Assembly (NCBI RefSeq): GCF_900103695.1
Contig: NZ_FNHF01000002.1
Span: forward strand, 558,001-622,000
Length of the DNA stretch: 64,000 nt
Origin: Sediminibacillus halophilus
Lineage (GTDB): Bacteria; Bacillota; Bacilli; Bacillales; Amphibacillaceae
Direction: 5' to 3'
Position numbers and translations under genes: made by a program. The notes beneath the pieces are model-generated. The model did not search any database. It was not told the origin of the DNA and saw only the letters and a program-made list of their open reading frames with translations. Position 1 is the stretch's first letter; every line of letters starts with the position of its first letter. Below are positions 47,778-57,205 of the stretch, piece after piece.

Positions 47778-48371
47778 ATGAGCTCCACAAAAGTTCTTCC
47801 CGAAATTGAAAAATACCGGAAAGCCGGTTATGATATTGACCCGCTCTTCGTCAACCGATGGTCTCCTCGATCTTTCACAGATAAAGAGGTACCGGAGGAT
47901 GTCTTATTCAGCGTTTTTGAAGCTGCACGGTGGGCCCCTTCATCGCTAAACATCCAACCTTGGCGGTTTATCCTGGCAAGAACAAATGAAGATTTGGAGA
48001 AATTCCGTTCGTTCATTCTTCCAGGCAATCGGACATGGGCTGATAAGGCTCCCGTCTTAACACTGATCATCTCGAAAAAAACGGATGATAAAGTCGGAGA
48101 AAATGCTCCACATGCTTTTGATACAGGGGCAGCGTGGGGATTCTTGGCTCTGCAGGCTTCTTTAAAAGGATTGGCAACCCATCCAATGGGTGGTTTTGAC
48201 AAAGAAAAAGCTCGTGAAGTACTAAACATTCCAGAAGACTATGCAATCCATGCAGTCGTAGCCATTGGCTATCAAGGCGAAAAGACTGATCTGCCCGAAA
48301 ACCTTCAAGAACGGGAGCAGCCTTCTCCCCGCCGTCCTCTCAAGGAAACAATTTATGAAGGATCTTTCTAA
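47778..48371 (+). CDS. Nitroreductase family protein
   Basis: A 197-residue FMN-dependent oxidoreductase. RWSPRSFTDKEVPED and ARWAPSSLNIQPWRF form the flavin-binding N-terminus, and GAAWGFLALQASLKGLATHP forms the central helix; the length is normal for the family. Typical reactions are NAD(P)H-dependent reduction of nitro compounds or quinones; the physiological substrate is unknown. AAAGGAGG precedes the ATG. Monocistronic with terminator. Confidence 0.92.
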   Translation: MSSTKVLPEIEKYRKAGYDIDPLFVNRWSPRSFTDKEVPEDVLFSVFEAARWAPSSLNIQPWRFILARTNEDLEKFRSFILPGNRTWADKAPVLTLIISKKTDDKVGENAPHAFDTGAAWGFLALQASLKGLATHPMGGFDKEKAREVLNIPEDYAIHAVVAIGYQGEKTDLPENLQEREQPSPRRPLKETIYEGSF

Positions 48372-48383
48372 CTAATTAACTGG

Positions 48384-48415
48384 AAAAAGCATCGCTGAAG
48401 AGGCGGTGCTTTTTT
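48384..48415 (+). terminator. Terminator of the nitroreductase gene
   Basis: aaaaagcatcgc / gcggtgcttttt stem with T run. Confidence 0.88.
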
Positions 48416-48431
48416 CATGTGATACACTTAT

Positions 48432-49016
48432 TCAAGCTTCATTTGCTTGAATGACATTTTCAATATACTTAAAGGCCGCCTCTTTGCTAAGCCCCTTCCC
48501 TTCCTGTTCCAAAGGAATTACTAGCTTATAAACGATATCCTCAAACAATATCGTCACCCAAAACTGACGCGTCGCCATCTCTATTTCCGTTATGGCCAGC
48601 TTGTGTCCCTTTACTTCCGTCAGTTCTATTCGATCATTAGCCATGTTGGCAGCATATTCCTCTAAGTCAAAGTCTTCTTTTCTAGGTTCAATCGTGGCCC
48701 GGAACCCTTTCCTTCCTTTATATGGACCAAAAATAAAGTTCACTTGTTCCTTTTTGTCTTTTCCCTCTTCGTCTTTTTCTTTTTTTCCTTTTTCACTGCC
48801 ATATCCCAAGCTTATCTTATAATATTGTTTATCATCGTCGTAAATAAGTTTTGCTTCTAATAATGAGTAACCGTCAGGCTCCACGATGTGTACTTCCGCT
48901 CCTAGTTTTTCACTTGCTGTTTGTTCTATTTCTCGATATTCTCCCTGACCAGTGGCAGAACAACTCGAAATAGAACTGAGTAGCCCAATCCCTATTGCAG
49001 CGAAAATCCATCTAAT
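48432..49016 (-). CDS. Lipoprotein of unknown function, apparent ATT start
   Basis: The frame encodes a lipoprotein of 194 residues if it starts at ATT 49016: a basic-hydrophobic signal (IRWIFAAIGIGLLS) and lipobox ISSC. AGGAGGGG is five bases upstream of this ATT. No ATG, GTG or TTG lies in frame between the upstream stop TAG and the signal peptide. The first usual start is GTG 48884, which would remove the signal and has no ribosome site. The mature part has a charged Lys/Glu stretch and no recognised domain. Either ATT is used, or an ATG was lost by mutation or sequencing error. Confidence 0.65.
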   Translation of the reverse strand: MRWIFAAIGIGLLSSISSCSATGQGEYREIEQTASEKLGAEVHIVEPDGYSLLEAKLIYDDDKQYYKISLGYGSEKGKKEKDEEGKDKKEQVNFIFGPYKGRKGFRATIEPRKEDFDLEEYAANMANDRIELTEVKGHKLAITEIEMATRQFWVTILFEDIVYKLVIPLEQEGKGLSKEAAFKYIENVIQANEA

Positions 49017-49379
49017 GACAACCCCTCCTGTCCGAAAATTGATTCTCTAATTCTAGTTTACCATTTTATAGGCTGTTTTTTAACATAAAATGACAATTAA
49101 CTAGGAGGAAGAAGTCATTTCTTGCTATCAAAACTGAACAGATTTAATAGATTAAGATGGGCATTTTCTTGAACTGACTGTCAAAATTATGTGGAATAAA
49201 ACTATTGGATTGGATTACCGAAGAGGATTTATCCATGAATTCATGGTTTTGACTATTTGATTATCTATTTTACAGCGGTTGGTGATATAAGTGGAGAAGG
49301 AATGAACCGTCTTGAAGAGCTATTCATCCCTATCCGCCTGGTGAGCCAAAAATTGGATGCTGCGGAATCAAATCAAAAT
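49017..49379. other. Gene-free region
   Basis: It is AT-rich with many stops. A 52-codon open stretch without a start at 49239-49397 reads like a decayed coding fragment but matches nothing I know. The strong terminator at 49380-49414 borders it. Confidence 0.35.
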
Positions 49380-49414
49380 ATCCCAAGTATCAGTTAGACA
49401 CTGATACTTGGGAT
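49380..49414 (-). terminator. Terminator of the DUF2651 gene
   Basis: A 15-bp perfect stem (atcccaagtatcagt and its complement) with loop tagac, and a T-rich tail on the minus strand. Confidence 0.88.
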
Positions 49415-49446
49415 GATTTCCCGCTTGTGTTAAGTATAGTAATATG

Positions 49447-49701
49447 TCAACTGTTTGTTTGGGACTTAAACCATTTTGCAAAAAGCAGTAAAATAGTTAA
49501 TGTAACTATAGGGAAGAAAACATTCCAAGTGGATAAACCACCCTCAAATAATACCAATTCCAACAACATGTTTGCTGCCAAAGTACTTATGACTCCTATT
49601 GTAATTTTTTTAGTAATAAAAGCCGCCAGAAGACCTAACCCTATAACAATAAAAGGAATTATTACTAATTGTAAAATAAACGGATCAATTCCAGCTATCA
49701 A
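49447..49701 (-). CDS. Small membrane protein, DUF2651 family
   Basis: An 84-residue protein with three hydrophobic helices (about 9-30, 32-50, 58-75). The PF-LQ-xxIPFIVIG start and KKITIGVIST loop fit DUF2651, a Bacillus family of unknown function. TTG 49701 follows AAAGGGAG at seven bases. It is transcribed alone. Confidence 0.72.
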   Translation of the reverse strand: MIAGIDPFILQLVIIPFIVIGLGLLAAFITKKITIGVISTLAANMLLELVLFEGGLSTWNVFFPIVTLTILLLFAKWFKSQTNS

Positions 49702-50212
49702 AAATATTCTCCCTTTCTAATAATACTTATCTTTCATTGCATAAGAGTAATATTTACTTCATTCTCATCAGCTTACCAATTATACAACAAGACAGTTTTA
49801 ATTTGGAAACAGGGAATAGAAAAGGTTGTGAGTTTTTTCAAAAATGATATTGATTAAGGATACAATCTCAGGAAAACGGTACACTGAACTCCTAAGAGAC
49901 TCTATTAAGTAATAGTTACCATTTGTTATCTATAATTTAACGACCCTATCGGCCTATTTGACTCATGGTTCCCAACAACCGGAACAGTGAATATCTTCCG
50001 CTTTTCCTTCTCTAAAAAACCTCCCTTTTCTGATTCTTTATCCTACTCCCCTTCCTAAATCCGGGTAAAAGGCAATACGCACATTTTCCTTCTTTAAAGT
50101 TCAGTAAGGGGATTAGCCTGAACAAGCTTATCTACTTTACATACTATAATGGTGAGTTGACGTTATGAGCATACTCCATGCGTCAATATATAGTTGTAAA
50201 GGAGGATATCAT
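49702..50212. other. Gene-free region upstream of the collagen-like gene
   Basis: About 500 bases without a supported gene. The last 90 contain the sigma-K-like promoter and a ttgacg/cgtcaa hairpin in the leader. Confidence 0.45.
50122..50148 (+). promoter_or_regulatory. Sigma-K-like promoter
   Basis: CATACTATA at 50140-50148 fits the sigma-K -10 consensus CATANNNTA exactly. An AC dinucleotide sits 16 bases upstream (50122-50123), as in the -35 element. This suggests mother-cell expression late in sporulation. Confidence 0.6.
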
Positions 50213-51556
50213 TTGTCAGTCAATAATCTTATAGTAAACGGTGGCTTTGAAACCGGCGATTTTACAGGTTGGCAAGTTGTCAACACAGATATTGTGCTAG
50301 AACCTGTCCATACCGGAGATTATGCCGCAAGGTTTGCTAACAGTACTGTGACTGCCTCCCTGGTTCAAAACGTTCCCGCTGAGGAAGGAGAAAGCTATGA
50401 GCTTCTTGTATCCTTGTCTAAAAGTACGCTCCAACCAAGTCCTATCATCAATCTTCAAGTGTTGTTTTTGAATGCAGCAGATACCGTGATTGGAACAGGA
50501 CTGGATACTGAAGTTTCCTATGATAATATACCTTATGGGGGCAATGATACATGGCTTGAAGTTTATCAAACAACAGATGAAGCTCCAGCTGGGACTACGC
50601 AAGCACAGGTGATTATCAGTAAGCCGCTCAGTGCTTTAAACGCCCCATTCGTTTTCGTTGATGACATTAGTTTATTAGAGGCTGATGGAACCGACCCTGA
50701 TGGACCAACAGGGCCTACTGGACCTACCGGCGCTACCGGGCCTACTGGACCTACCGGCGCTACTGGACCTACCGGTGCTACCGGACCTACTGGGCCTACT
50801 GGGCCTACCGGCGCCACCGGACCTACCGGGCCTACTGGACCTACCGGCGCTACCGGGCCTACTGGCGCTACTGGGCCTACCGGCGCCACCGGACCTACTG
50901 GGGCCACTGGACCTACCGGTGCTACCGGCGCTACCGGACCTACTGGACCTACCGGCGCTACCGGACCTACCGGGCCTACCGGCGCCACCGGACCTACTGG
51001 GGCCACTGGACCTACCGGCGCTACCGGACCTACTGGGGCCACTGGGCCTACCGGCGCCATCGGACCTACTGGGGCTACTGGACCTACCGGCGCTACCGGA
51101 CCTACTGGGCCTAGTGGGCCGATTGGACCAACAGCTGCATCCGTAACGGAAACCTCCGCTTTTGCAGCAAATACAGGTGGAGACACCGTTGCCGTAGTAA
51201 TAGCAGGAACGCCTGTACCTTTACCTGATGCTCAAACATTAGACGGAGTAACAACCAATGCTGCCAATACAGTATTTACAGTACCTGAAGCAGGACGTTA
51301 CTATTTATCCTATAACGTTAATTTGACAGCCGGATTGTTATTAGGTTCCCGATTAGTCATCAACGGTACACCTGTAGAAGCAACCACTATTAATCCTGTT
51401 TTGACACTTTCTAATTTCAATGGCGATGCAATCGTACCACTAGCAGCAGGCAGTACTATTAGCCTCGAATTGTTCGGACTTCTGGGAGCAGCAGTCCTGC
51501 AAGACGGTGCGGGCGCCACCCTTACGATTATCAGGGTGGATGACGACTTGGTATAA
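50213..51556 (+). CDS. Collagen-like exosporium-type protein (NTTRR-F1 domain)
   Basis: A 447-residue spore-surface type protein. The N-terminal domain (about 1-155; [16 protein letters not shown]) matches the NTTRR-F1 type found before collagen repeats in Firmicutes. Then come 48 uninterrupted G-x-y triplets (about 164-307), mostly GPT and GAT, and a C-terminal beta-jellyroll of BclA type. Threonine at the y position is a known glycosylation site in BclA. TTG 50213 follows AAAGGAGG; the frame extends to ATG 50165 but without a ribosome site. There is no export signal, which fits assembly on spores from the mother cell. Confidence 0.88.
   Translation: MSVNNLIVNGGFETGDFTGWQVVNTDIVLEPVHTGDYAARFANSTVTASLVQNVPAEEGESYELLVSLSKSTLQPSPIINLQVLFLNAADTVIGTGLDTEVSYDNIPYGGNDTWLEVYQTTDEAPAGTTQAQVIISKPLSALNAPFVFVDDISLLEADGTDPDGPTGPTGPTGATGPTGPTGATGPTGATGPTGPTGPTGATGPTGPTGPTGATGPTGATGPTGATGPTGATGPTGATGATGPTGPTGATGPTGPTGATGPTGATGPTGATGPTGATGPTGAIGPTGATGPTGATGPTGPSGPIGPTAASVTETSAFAANTGGDTVAVVIAGTPVPLPDAQTLDGVTTNAANTVFTVPEAGRYYLSYNVNLTAGLLLGSRLVINGTPVEATTINPVLTLSNFNGDAIVPLAAGSTISLELFGLLGAAVLQDGAGATLTIIRVDDDLV
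50702..51133 (+). repeat. Collagen-coding tandem repeat
   Basis: 432 bases code for 48 G-x-y triplets, built from 9- and 18-base units such as ggacctaccggcgctac with third-position changes. Length variation between strains is expected. Confidence 0.92.
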
Positions 51557-51561
51557 CTCAA

Positions 51562-51591
51562 AAAGCATGAATGCAATTGCATTCATGCTTT
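51562..51591 (+). terminator. Terminator of the collagen-like gene
   Basis: A 30-bp perfect palindrome, each arm aaagcatgaatgcaa, followed by tcttattt. Confidence 0.85.
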
Positions 51592-51755
51592 CTTATTTAA
51601 CAGATATATAATAATAGTGTAACATCCAATCTACCGTTCTAACCGGTGGGAACTCTCGACACAGTTTTGACAAATACTGCTACGGTTTCATTCTTTCTGT
51701 TTATAAATTCCATCCACGGACCAAAAAATTACTACCTGCGTTTAACGTTTAGCTT

Positions 51756-52022
51756 TTACCCAATACACTGCCTCTTCTTTGAAAATGAATTTTTTTCTTG
51801 TTGCATTATATCAAGCATGTGTTGAAAAACAATTCCTCTGTTTTCCGCAATATCTTCCTGCAAACGAATTTGGAGTAGCTGTTTTGTCCCTGAATCCATT
51901 TTTTCTATTAACTCCGCCCACAATTGCATAAAGTCCTTGGACGGAGTTGCTGCAATCCCGTAACTAGCACACGTTTTTTTTAACTGATCTTCAAGCTCGT
52001 CCAAAACATTTTTCCTTTTCAC
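51756..52022 (-). CDS. 88-residue protein of unrecognised family (copy 2)
   Basis: A small soluble helical protein of exactly the same length as the one at 32757-33023 and aligned with it without gaps. The frame runs to 52190, but GTG 52022 with AAGGAGGAAG just upstream gives the conserved length. The identical core includes KTC, LQED, RG and the C-terminal IG. I do not recognise the family. It sits between the spore-surface gene and a DUF3899 gene. Confidence 0.78.
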   Translation of the reverse strand: MKRKNVLDELEDQLKKTCASYGIAATPSKDFMQLWAELIEKMDSGTKQLLQIRLQEDIAENRGIVFQHMLDIMQQEKNSFSKKRQCIG

Positions 52023-52208
52023 GCCACTTCCTCCTTCTTTTTCATTTATTCTATTATTATGCTGGAGTAAAAAAGATAGAAGAAAAAAGAGTGACGCGCC
52101 TATCATAAACTGGAAAAAAAGAAGGCTGCTATTAAGTAGTATGATAGTAGAATGCAAAGGGTGAACAAAGAAAAGGGAATAACGAATCACCTTGATTTAC
52201 ACTTATTT

Positions 52209-52577
52209 TTATAGAAAAAACAGCCCAACGATAGAGACAAGCAAAGAGCCAGCCCCTGTCGCTAAAGAGCTTTGACCAATTAGTTGGATGGTCCTTTGTT
52301 TAAAATTTTGTAATTCGCAGTCGTCTGCCAAGTAAGTATCTACCCGCTCCATCGCCTGTGACTTCCTGACTAACGATGAGGCTATCAGACGAAAACCTTT
52401 AAAAAAGGGGGTCAAAAAGCCTGTTTGTAAGACGACAGTAACTGCAGCAAGAATCAATAGTAAAAGTCCAATGCAAAACGTAAGATTCACCCATTCAAGC
52501 AAACGGAAAGACAACAAGTATTTCGCACCAATCCATGCAGCAATGGAAACGAAAAAAAGCAGTGATCTTCCTTTCAT
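52209..52577 (-). CDS. DUF3899 membrane protein
   Basis: A 122-residue protein with three hydrophobic helices (about 5-22, 28-52, 100-120). WVNLTFCIGLLLLILA and the TGFLTPFFKGFR loop are the pattern of DUF3899, a Bacillus family of unknown function. It lies between the oligopeptide transporter and the 88-residue gene on the same strand. Confidence 0.75.
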   Translation of the reverse strand: MKGRSLLFFVSIAAWIGAKYLLSFRLLEWVNLTFCIGLLLLILAAVTVVLQTGFLTPFFKGFRLIASSLVRKSQAMERVDTYLADDCELQNFKQRTIQLIGQSSLATGAGSLLVSIVGLFFL

Positions 52578-52606
52578 GCCCTACCTTCCTTTCGAGAGAA
52601 GCAGGA

Positions 52607-52629
52607 AAGGGATCGACAATCGACCCCTT
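52607..52629 (-). terminator. Probable terminator of the oligopeptide transporter operon
   Basis: aagggatcga / tcgacccctt, a 10-bp stem with one wobble, 17 bases after the binding-protein stop. The T tail is weak. Confidence 0.6.
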
Positions 52630-52645
52630 CTGCGCCTCCGGCTTG

Positions 52646-54262
52646 TTATTCAGAAACCTTTTGTGCCCACTTCAAATATGGATACCGGTTGACCGGGTAA
52701 ACGATATCTTTGAAGTTTTGAGAGGTTAGATACGTATTGGTGTAATGATAAATCGGATTGAACGGCAAGTCTTCCATCAATACTTCTTCTGCCTGGTGCA
52801 GCAGATCATATCGTTTTTGTTCATCTTGCTCTACTTTAGCCTGCGCAATTAACTCGTCATATTCCTCATTAACCCAATTAGTCCGATTATTCGGGCTGTC
52901 TCCCAAATAGTAATCAAGAATGACAACGGGATCTACCAGAACTCCAATCCATCCCATTCTAGCCATTTGGAAGTTGCCTTGTTCCGTTGTATCCAAATAT
53001 GTTTTCCACTCTTGGTTAGACAATTTAATATCTACCCCTAAGTTTTTGCTGTACATTTCCTGTACAGCTTCCGCTATCTTCTTATGGTTTTCAGATGTGT
53101 TATACAGCAACGTTACTTCTGGCAGTTCGTCCCATCCTTCTTCTTCCATTCCTTCTTGAAGCAATTGCTTCGCTTTCTCGGCATCCTCTTCAAAATAAGC
53201 ACCGCCGATTTCCCGGAAATCTCCCTCAGGTGTTTCTACTCCTTCGGGTACAAAAGCATACGCAGGCGTTTCACCAGCCTTAGATACATTTTCAGTAAGT
53301 GATGTGCGATCTACCGCCAGGGTAAAGGCTCGTCTGATTTTGGCATTGGTGAATGGCTCCTTGTCTACATTGAACATATACATGTAAGTTCCGAAGTAAG
53401 GTGTCTCTTTATATTCTTCCGAATCCTTTTCCTGATCAATGACATCAGTCGGCAACGTTTGAATTAAATCCAATTCATTGGTCTTGAACATTTGATAATA
53501 AGTCGTGGCGTCATTGACCATTTCATAAGTTACTTTATCGAGTTTGACTACACCTTTATCCCAGTATTCTTCATTTTTCTCGATTACCACTTGGCTGTCG
53601 TGCTCCCAAGACGTCAGCTTGAAAGGCCCGTTACTTACATACGTATCTTCAGAGGCAGACCAATTGGCATCTGATTCGACAACGTCCTGTTTGACAGGAT
53701 AGAAAGTCCACATGGTAAGCAATTCGTCAAAGTAGCCGAGGGGTGCTTCCAAGTCTACCACCAATGTCTTTTCATCCTTTGCGGTTACTCCGACATCATC
53801 AACGGAGGCTTCACCTTTATTATAAGCTTCCGCCCCTTTAATATAGTACATGTAGAAGGCAAATGAACTACCCGTGTCCGGATTCAACACGCGTTTCCAC
53901 CCATATTCGAAATCCTGAGCGGTCACTGGAGACCCATCAGACCATGTGGCATCATCCCGGATGGTGAACGTGTAGGTCTTCCCATCTTCCGATACTTGTA
54001 CATCGCTTGCTGTTCCGAGAACCGGGTTTCCCTCTTTGTCTTTGGTGTACAGTCCTTCAAACACATGATCCAGCACCCAGCCAGATGTCGTATCTGTGGC
54101 AAGAGCCGGGTCTAAATCCGGCGGCTCGCTCATCGCATTTACCACGATTTCCTGATCGATATCCTCCGTGGAACCTTGATCTGCTGCCCCTTCACTTTTG
54201 CATCCAGCAAGTACCAAGCCGACTGCCAATACCAATAAAAATCCCGACAACCATTTTTTCAT
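52646..54262 (-). CDS. Oligopeptide-binding lipoprotein (OppA/DppE type)
   Basis: A 538-residue solute-binding protein. Signal peptide with lipobox LVLAGC (C21), then a family 5 peptide-binding domain with WSDGSPVTAQDFEYGWKRVL and GGAYF segments. It captures peptides at the cell surface for the OppBCDF-type transporter encoded upstream. It is the last gene, 13 bases after the second ATPase gene, whereas many opp operons begin with it. The upstream DppA-type gene suggests D-amino-acid-containing peptides among the substrates. Confidence 0.93.
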   Translation of the reverse strand: MKKWLSGFLLVLAVGLVLAGCKSEGAADQGSTEDIDQEIVVNAMSEPPDLDPALATDTTSGWVLDHVFEGLYTKDKEGNPVLGTASDVQVSEDGKTYTFTIRDDATWSDGSPVTAQDFEYGWKRVLNPDTGSSFAFYMYYIKGAEAYNKGEASVDDVGVTAKDEKTLVVDLEAPLGYFDELLTMWTFYPVKQDVVESDANWSASEDTYVSNGPFKLTSWEHDSQVVIEKNEEYWDKGVVKLDKVTYEMVNDATTYYQMFKTNELDLIQTLPTDVIDQEKDSEEYKETPYFGTYMYMFNVDKEPFTNAKIRRAFTLAVDRTSLTENVSKAGETPAYAFVPEGVETPEGDFREIGGAYFEEDAEKAKQLLQEGMEEEGWDELPEVTLLYNTSENHKKIAEAVQEMYSKNLGVDIKLSNQEWKTYLDTTEQGNFQMARMGWIGVLVDPVVILDYYLGDSPNNRTNWVNEEYDELIAQAKVEQDEQKRYDLLHQAEEVLMEDLPFNPIYHYTNTYLTSQNFKDIVYPVNRYPYLKWAQKVSE

Positions 54263-54275
54263 AAAAATTCCTCCC

Positions 54276-55232
54276 TTATTGTTGATAAAGATGGCATGAT
54301 GCCCAATGATTCTGCTTAACTTCTGTCCATTTCGGAGTCACTTCAGCACAAATATCCATTGCAAATGGACAACGGGTCCGGAACCGGCACCCACTTGGTG
54401 GATCTACAGGGCTCGGCGGATCACCATGAATGACAATTCTTTCCCTTCTCTTCACCTGCGGGTCAGCTACTGGAATGGCTGTAAGCAATGCCTGTGTATA
54501 GGGGTGGAGCGGATCAGCGAACAATGCATCACTATCAGCCAGTTCCATCATCCTTCCCAAGTACATCACGCCGATCCGATCGCTGATGTGCTTGACCATC
54601 CCCAAGTCATGAGCAATAAACAAATAAGTGAGATCTTCCTGTTCTTTTAAATCCTCAAGCAGATTGACCACCTGGGCCTGAATGGATACATCCAAAGCAG
54701 AAATCGGTTCATCAGCGACGATAAAACTAGGCTCAACGGCCAAGGCACGGGCAATCCCTATACGTTGGCGCTGTCCGCCGCTAAATTCGTGGGGATACCG
54801 CTTGGCGTGATCTGGCCTTAAACCGACACGTTCCAGCAATTGGTAAACACGTTCTTCACGCCGCTTTCCTTTGGCCAGCCCATGGGCATCCATTCCTTCG
54901 GCAACAATGTCGCCGATTCTCATCCTTGGATTAAGGGAGGCCTGTGGATCCTGGAAAATAATTTGAATTTCCCTATTAGCATCCTTTTTTTCTTGTTTCG
55001 TTAAGCTGCTGACATCCTTACCGTTGTAAAGTATTTTTCCAGCAGTGGGGGCCTGCAGACCGACAATAGTTTTCCCCAATGTCGACTTTCCGCTGCCACT
55101 TTCGCCAACCAATCCGAATGTTTCACCCTTCCGGATTGAAATGGATATATCATCGACTGACTTAACTGTTTGTTCTTTATTCAGCCGGAAATGCTTCTTG
55201 ATTTCTTCTACTTGTATGATGGTTTCAGTCAA
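54276..55232 (-). CDS. Oligopeptide ABC transporter ATPase (OppF/DppF type)
   Basis: A 318-residue ATPase. Walker [14 protein letters not shown], signature FSGGQRQRIGIARAL, Walker B FIVADEPISALDVS and the C-terminal oligopeptide-transporter extension with CPFAMDIC cysteines, possibly for an iron-sulfur cluster, are present. Its start overlaps the previous ATPase gene by four bases, so both are coupled. Confidence 0.95.
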   Translation of the reverse strand: MTETIIQVEEIKKHFRLNKEQTVKSVDDISISIRKGETFGLVGESGSGKSTLGKTIVGLQAPTAGKILYNGKDVSSLTKQEKKDANREIQIIFQDPQASLNPRMRIGDIVAEGMDAHGLAKGKRREERVYQLLERVGLRPDHAKRYPHEFSGGQRQRIGIARALAVEPSFIVADEPISALDVSIQAQVVNLLEDLKEQEDLTYLFIAHDLGMVKHISDRIGVMYLGRMMELADSDALFADPLHPYTQALLTAIPVADPQVKRRERIVIHGDPPSPVDPPSGCRFRTRCPFAMDICAEVTPKWTEVKQNHWASCHLYQQ

Positions 55233-56248
55233 TGTTCTTCCCTCCCGGCTGCTATCAACTCTTCCACATTCGGTGTACGCGGATCATTCAGCCAACATTT
55301 CGCCTGGTGCCCTTCCTCAGATTCAAAGCCAGGCGGCATCGCTTCAACACAGACATCCATTGCATATTTGCATCTTGGGGCAAACGGGCAACCCTTGGGC
55401 GGTGAAAATAAATCGGGAGGCGACCCTTCGATGGGGACCAGCCGCTCTTTCGTTTCACTGTTGACATCCGGTATCGATTCAAGTAATCCCCATGTATAAG
55501 GATGGCGCGGATTGCTAAATATCTCTTCAACAGTGCCAGATTCAACAATAACACCGGCGTACATGACAGCAACCCGTTCCGCTGTTTCAGCTACCACACC
55601 CAAATCATGGGTGATCAAAATAATCGAAGTATTCATTTTTTCTTTCAAATCTTTCATCAAGTCCAGTACTTGCGCCTGAATCGTTACATCAAGTGCCGTA
55701 GTCGGCTCATCGGCAATCAATAGTTCCGGCCTGCAGGCAAGTGCGATGGCAATCATGATTCGCTGCCGCATTCCACCGCTGAATTCATGCGGGTACTGAT
55801 TGTATCTTTCTTCCGGATTGGGAATCCCGACGAGACGGATCATTTCCATTGCCCGTTTTTTGACTTCTGCTTTTCCTAGTTTTTGATGAGTCGTAATGCT
55901 TTCTTCGATCTGCTTGCCGACTTTCATGGTTGGATTGAGTGATGTCATCGGATCCTGGAACACCATGCTCATTTTCGATCCCTTCAACTTTTGCATCTGT
56001 TTTTTCGAAAGCTTGAGCAAATCCTGACCATGCAGCAATGCTTCTCCGTTGTTGATTTTTCCAGGCGGCATCGGAATCAGACCCATAATCGATTGAACGG
56101 TGACGCTCTTACCACTCCCACTTTCCCCGACGATTGCCATAATTTCACCCTTGTTGACGTGGAAAGAAACGTCGCGGACCGCCTTGACTTCACCACCGTA
56201 AGTTTTAAAATTCACTTCTAGATTGTTCACTTCTAATAAATGGTTCAC
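55229..56248 (-). CDS. Oligopeptide ABC transporter ATPase (OppD/DppD type)
   Basis: A 339-residue ATPase. Walker [14 protein letters not shown], signature [15 protein letters not shown], Walker [15 protein letters not shown] and a C-terminal extension with [14 protein letters not shown] are all visible. It forms a heterodimer with the next ATPase. It begins 11 bases after oppC and overlaps the next gene. Confidence 0.95.
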   Translation of the reverse strand: MNHLLEVNNLEVNFKTYGGEVKAVRDVSFHVNKGEIMAIVGESGSGKSVTVQSIMGLIPMPPGKINNGEALLHGQDLLKLSKKQMQKLKGSKMSMVFQDPMTSLNPTMKVGKQIEESITTHQKLGKAEVKKRAMEMIRLVGIPNPEERYNQYPHEFSGGMRQRIMIAIALACRPELLIADEPTTALDVTIQAQVLDLMKDLKEKMNTSIILITHDLGVVAETAERVAVMYAGVIVESGTVEEIFSNPRHPYTWGLLESIPDVNSETKERLVPIEGSPPDLFSPPKGCPFAPRCKYAMDVCVEAMPPGFESEEGHQAKCWLNDPRTPNVEELIAAGREEH

Positions 56249-56259
56249 ATGGTCACCTC

Positions 56260-57204
56260 CTATTTTCGTGCTCGTGGATCCAAAGCGTCCTGCAGCCCAT
56301 CGCCGAATGCGTTAAAAGCAAACATTGTCAGGGAAATCATGAAACCCGGGAAGAACAGCCGCCACCATTGCCCACTAAGAATAACGCCCAATGAATCATT
56401 GGCCATCGTGCCCCAGCTGGCAAACGGAGCTTGTACTCCCAACCCGAGAAAGCTTAAAAACGATTCAGCAAAAATTGCCTGCGGTATGGTAAAGGTCAGA
56501 TTGACGATGATAATTCCTGCAGTATTCGGGATTAAATGGCGCCAAATAATTTTTGGATGAGAGGTTCCCAGTTTTTCTGCAGCCAGTACATATTCCTGCG
56601 ACTTCAGCTGTAAAACCTGGCCGCGGATAATACGGGCCATTCCCACCCATCCTGTCACAGACAGTGCGATGATAATCGAGGTAACACCAGGCTCCATAAT
56701 GACCATCAGCAAAATAACAATCAAAAGATAAGGAATCCCGTATAAAATCTCTACAATCCGCATCAGCACACTGTCGACACGATCTCCTGTCTTGCCCCTT
56801 CCTGCCATATAACCGGAAATTCCACCGATCGTTACGCCCAGCAATATGTCTATCGCGGCAGCAACCAAACCGATTGTCAGCGATACCCTCGCTCCGTACC
56901 AGGTTCGCGACCAAACGTCACGGCCCAGATCATCCGTGCCAAACCAGTGCTCGCTCGACGGAGCTAGATTTGTATCGGTGAGACTCTGAGCGGAGGGCGA
57001 AAAGGCCACCATTTTCGGTCCGAAAATTGCAAAAATGATAATAAAAAGTAGTAAGGAAAAACCGAGCACAGCCATTTTATTTTTTAAAACATTGAGGATG
57101 GTTTCCTTCCAGACACTCATACTTGGACGCTGAATTGGATCCATTTGCTTCCGCTCAGCTGACAAGGGGCGAAACAAAGAGTCATCCACTTGGTTAGGTT
57201 CCAT
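56260..57204 (-). CDS. Oligopeptide ABC transporter permease (OppC/DppC type)
   Basis: A 314-residue membrane protein with six helices and the EAA-type loop YVLAAEKLGTSHPKIIWRHL. ATG 57204 has GGAGGGG six bases upstream; the frame extends five codons further. The start is just after the oppB stop. It forms the translocation channel with OppB. Confidence 0.93.
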   Translation of the reverse strand: MEPNQVDDSLFRPLSAERKQMDPIQRPSMSVWKETILNVLKNKMAVLGFSLLLFIIIFAIFGPKMVAFSPSAQSLTDTNLAPSSEHWFGTDDLGRDVWSRTWYGARVSLTIGLVAAAIDILLGVTIGGISGYMAGRGKTGDRVDSVLMRIVEILYGIPYLLIVILLMVIMEPGVTSIIIALSVTGWVGMARIIRGQVLQLKSQEYVLAAEKLGTSHPKIIWRHLIPNTAGIIIVNLTFTIPQAIFAESFLSFLGLGVQAPFASWGTMANDSLGVILSGQWWRLFFPGFMISLTMFAFNAFGDGLQDALDPRARK

Positions 57205-57205
57205 G

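Noticed and set aside
49239-49397. 52-codon open stretch (LEELFIPIRLVSQKL segment)
   Set aside because: It lacks a start with a ribosome site and runs into a terminator hairpin; at most a decayed fragment.
50702-51133. Dense short repeats that might suggest a CRISPR array or satellite
   Set aside because: The units are continuous, in frame and encode G-x-y triplets; there are no spacers.
50566-51186. 206-residue minus-strand frame opposite the collagen repeats
   Set aside because: It is a Gly-Pro-Val repeat mirror of the collagen coding strand without a ribosome site; an artefact of the repeat.
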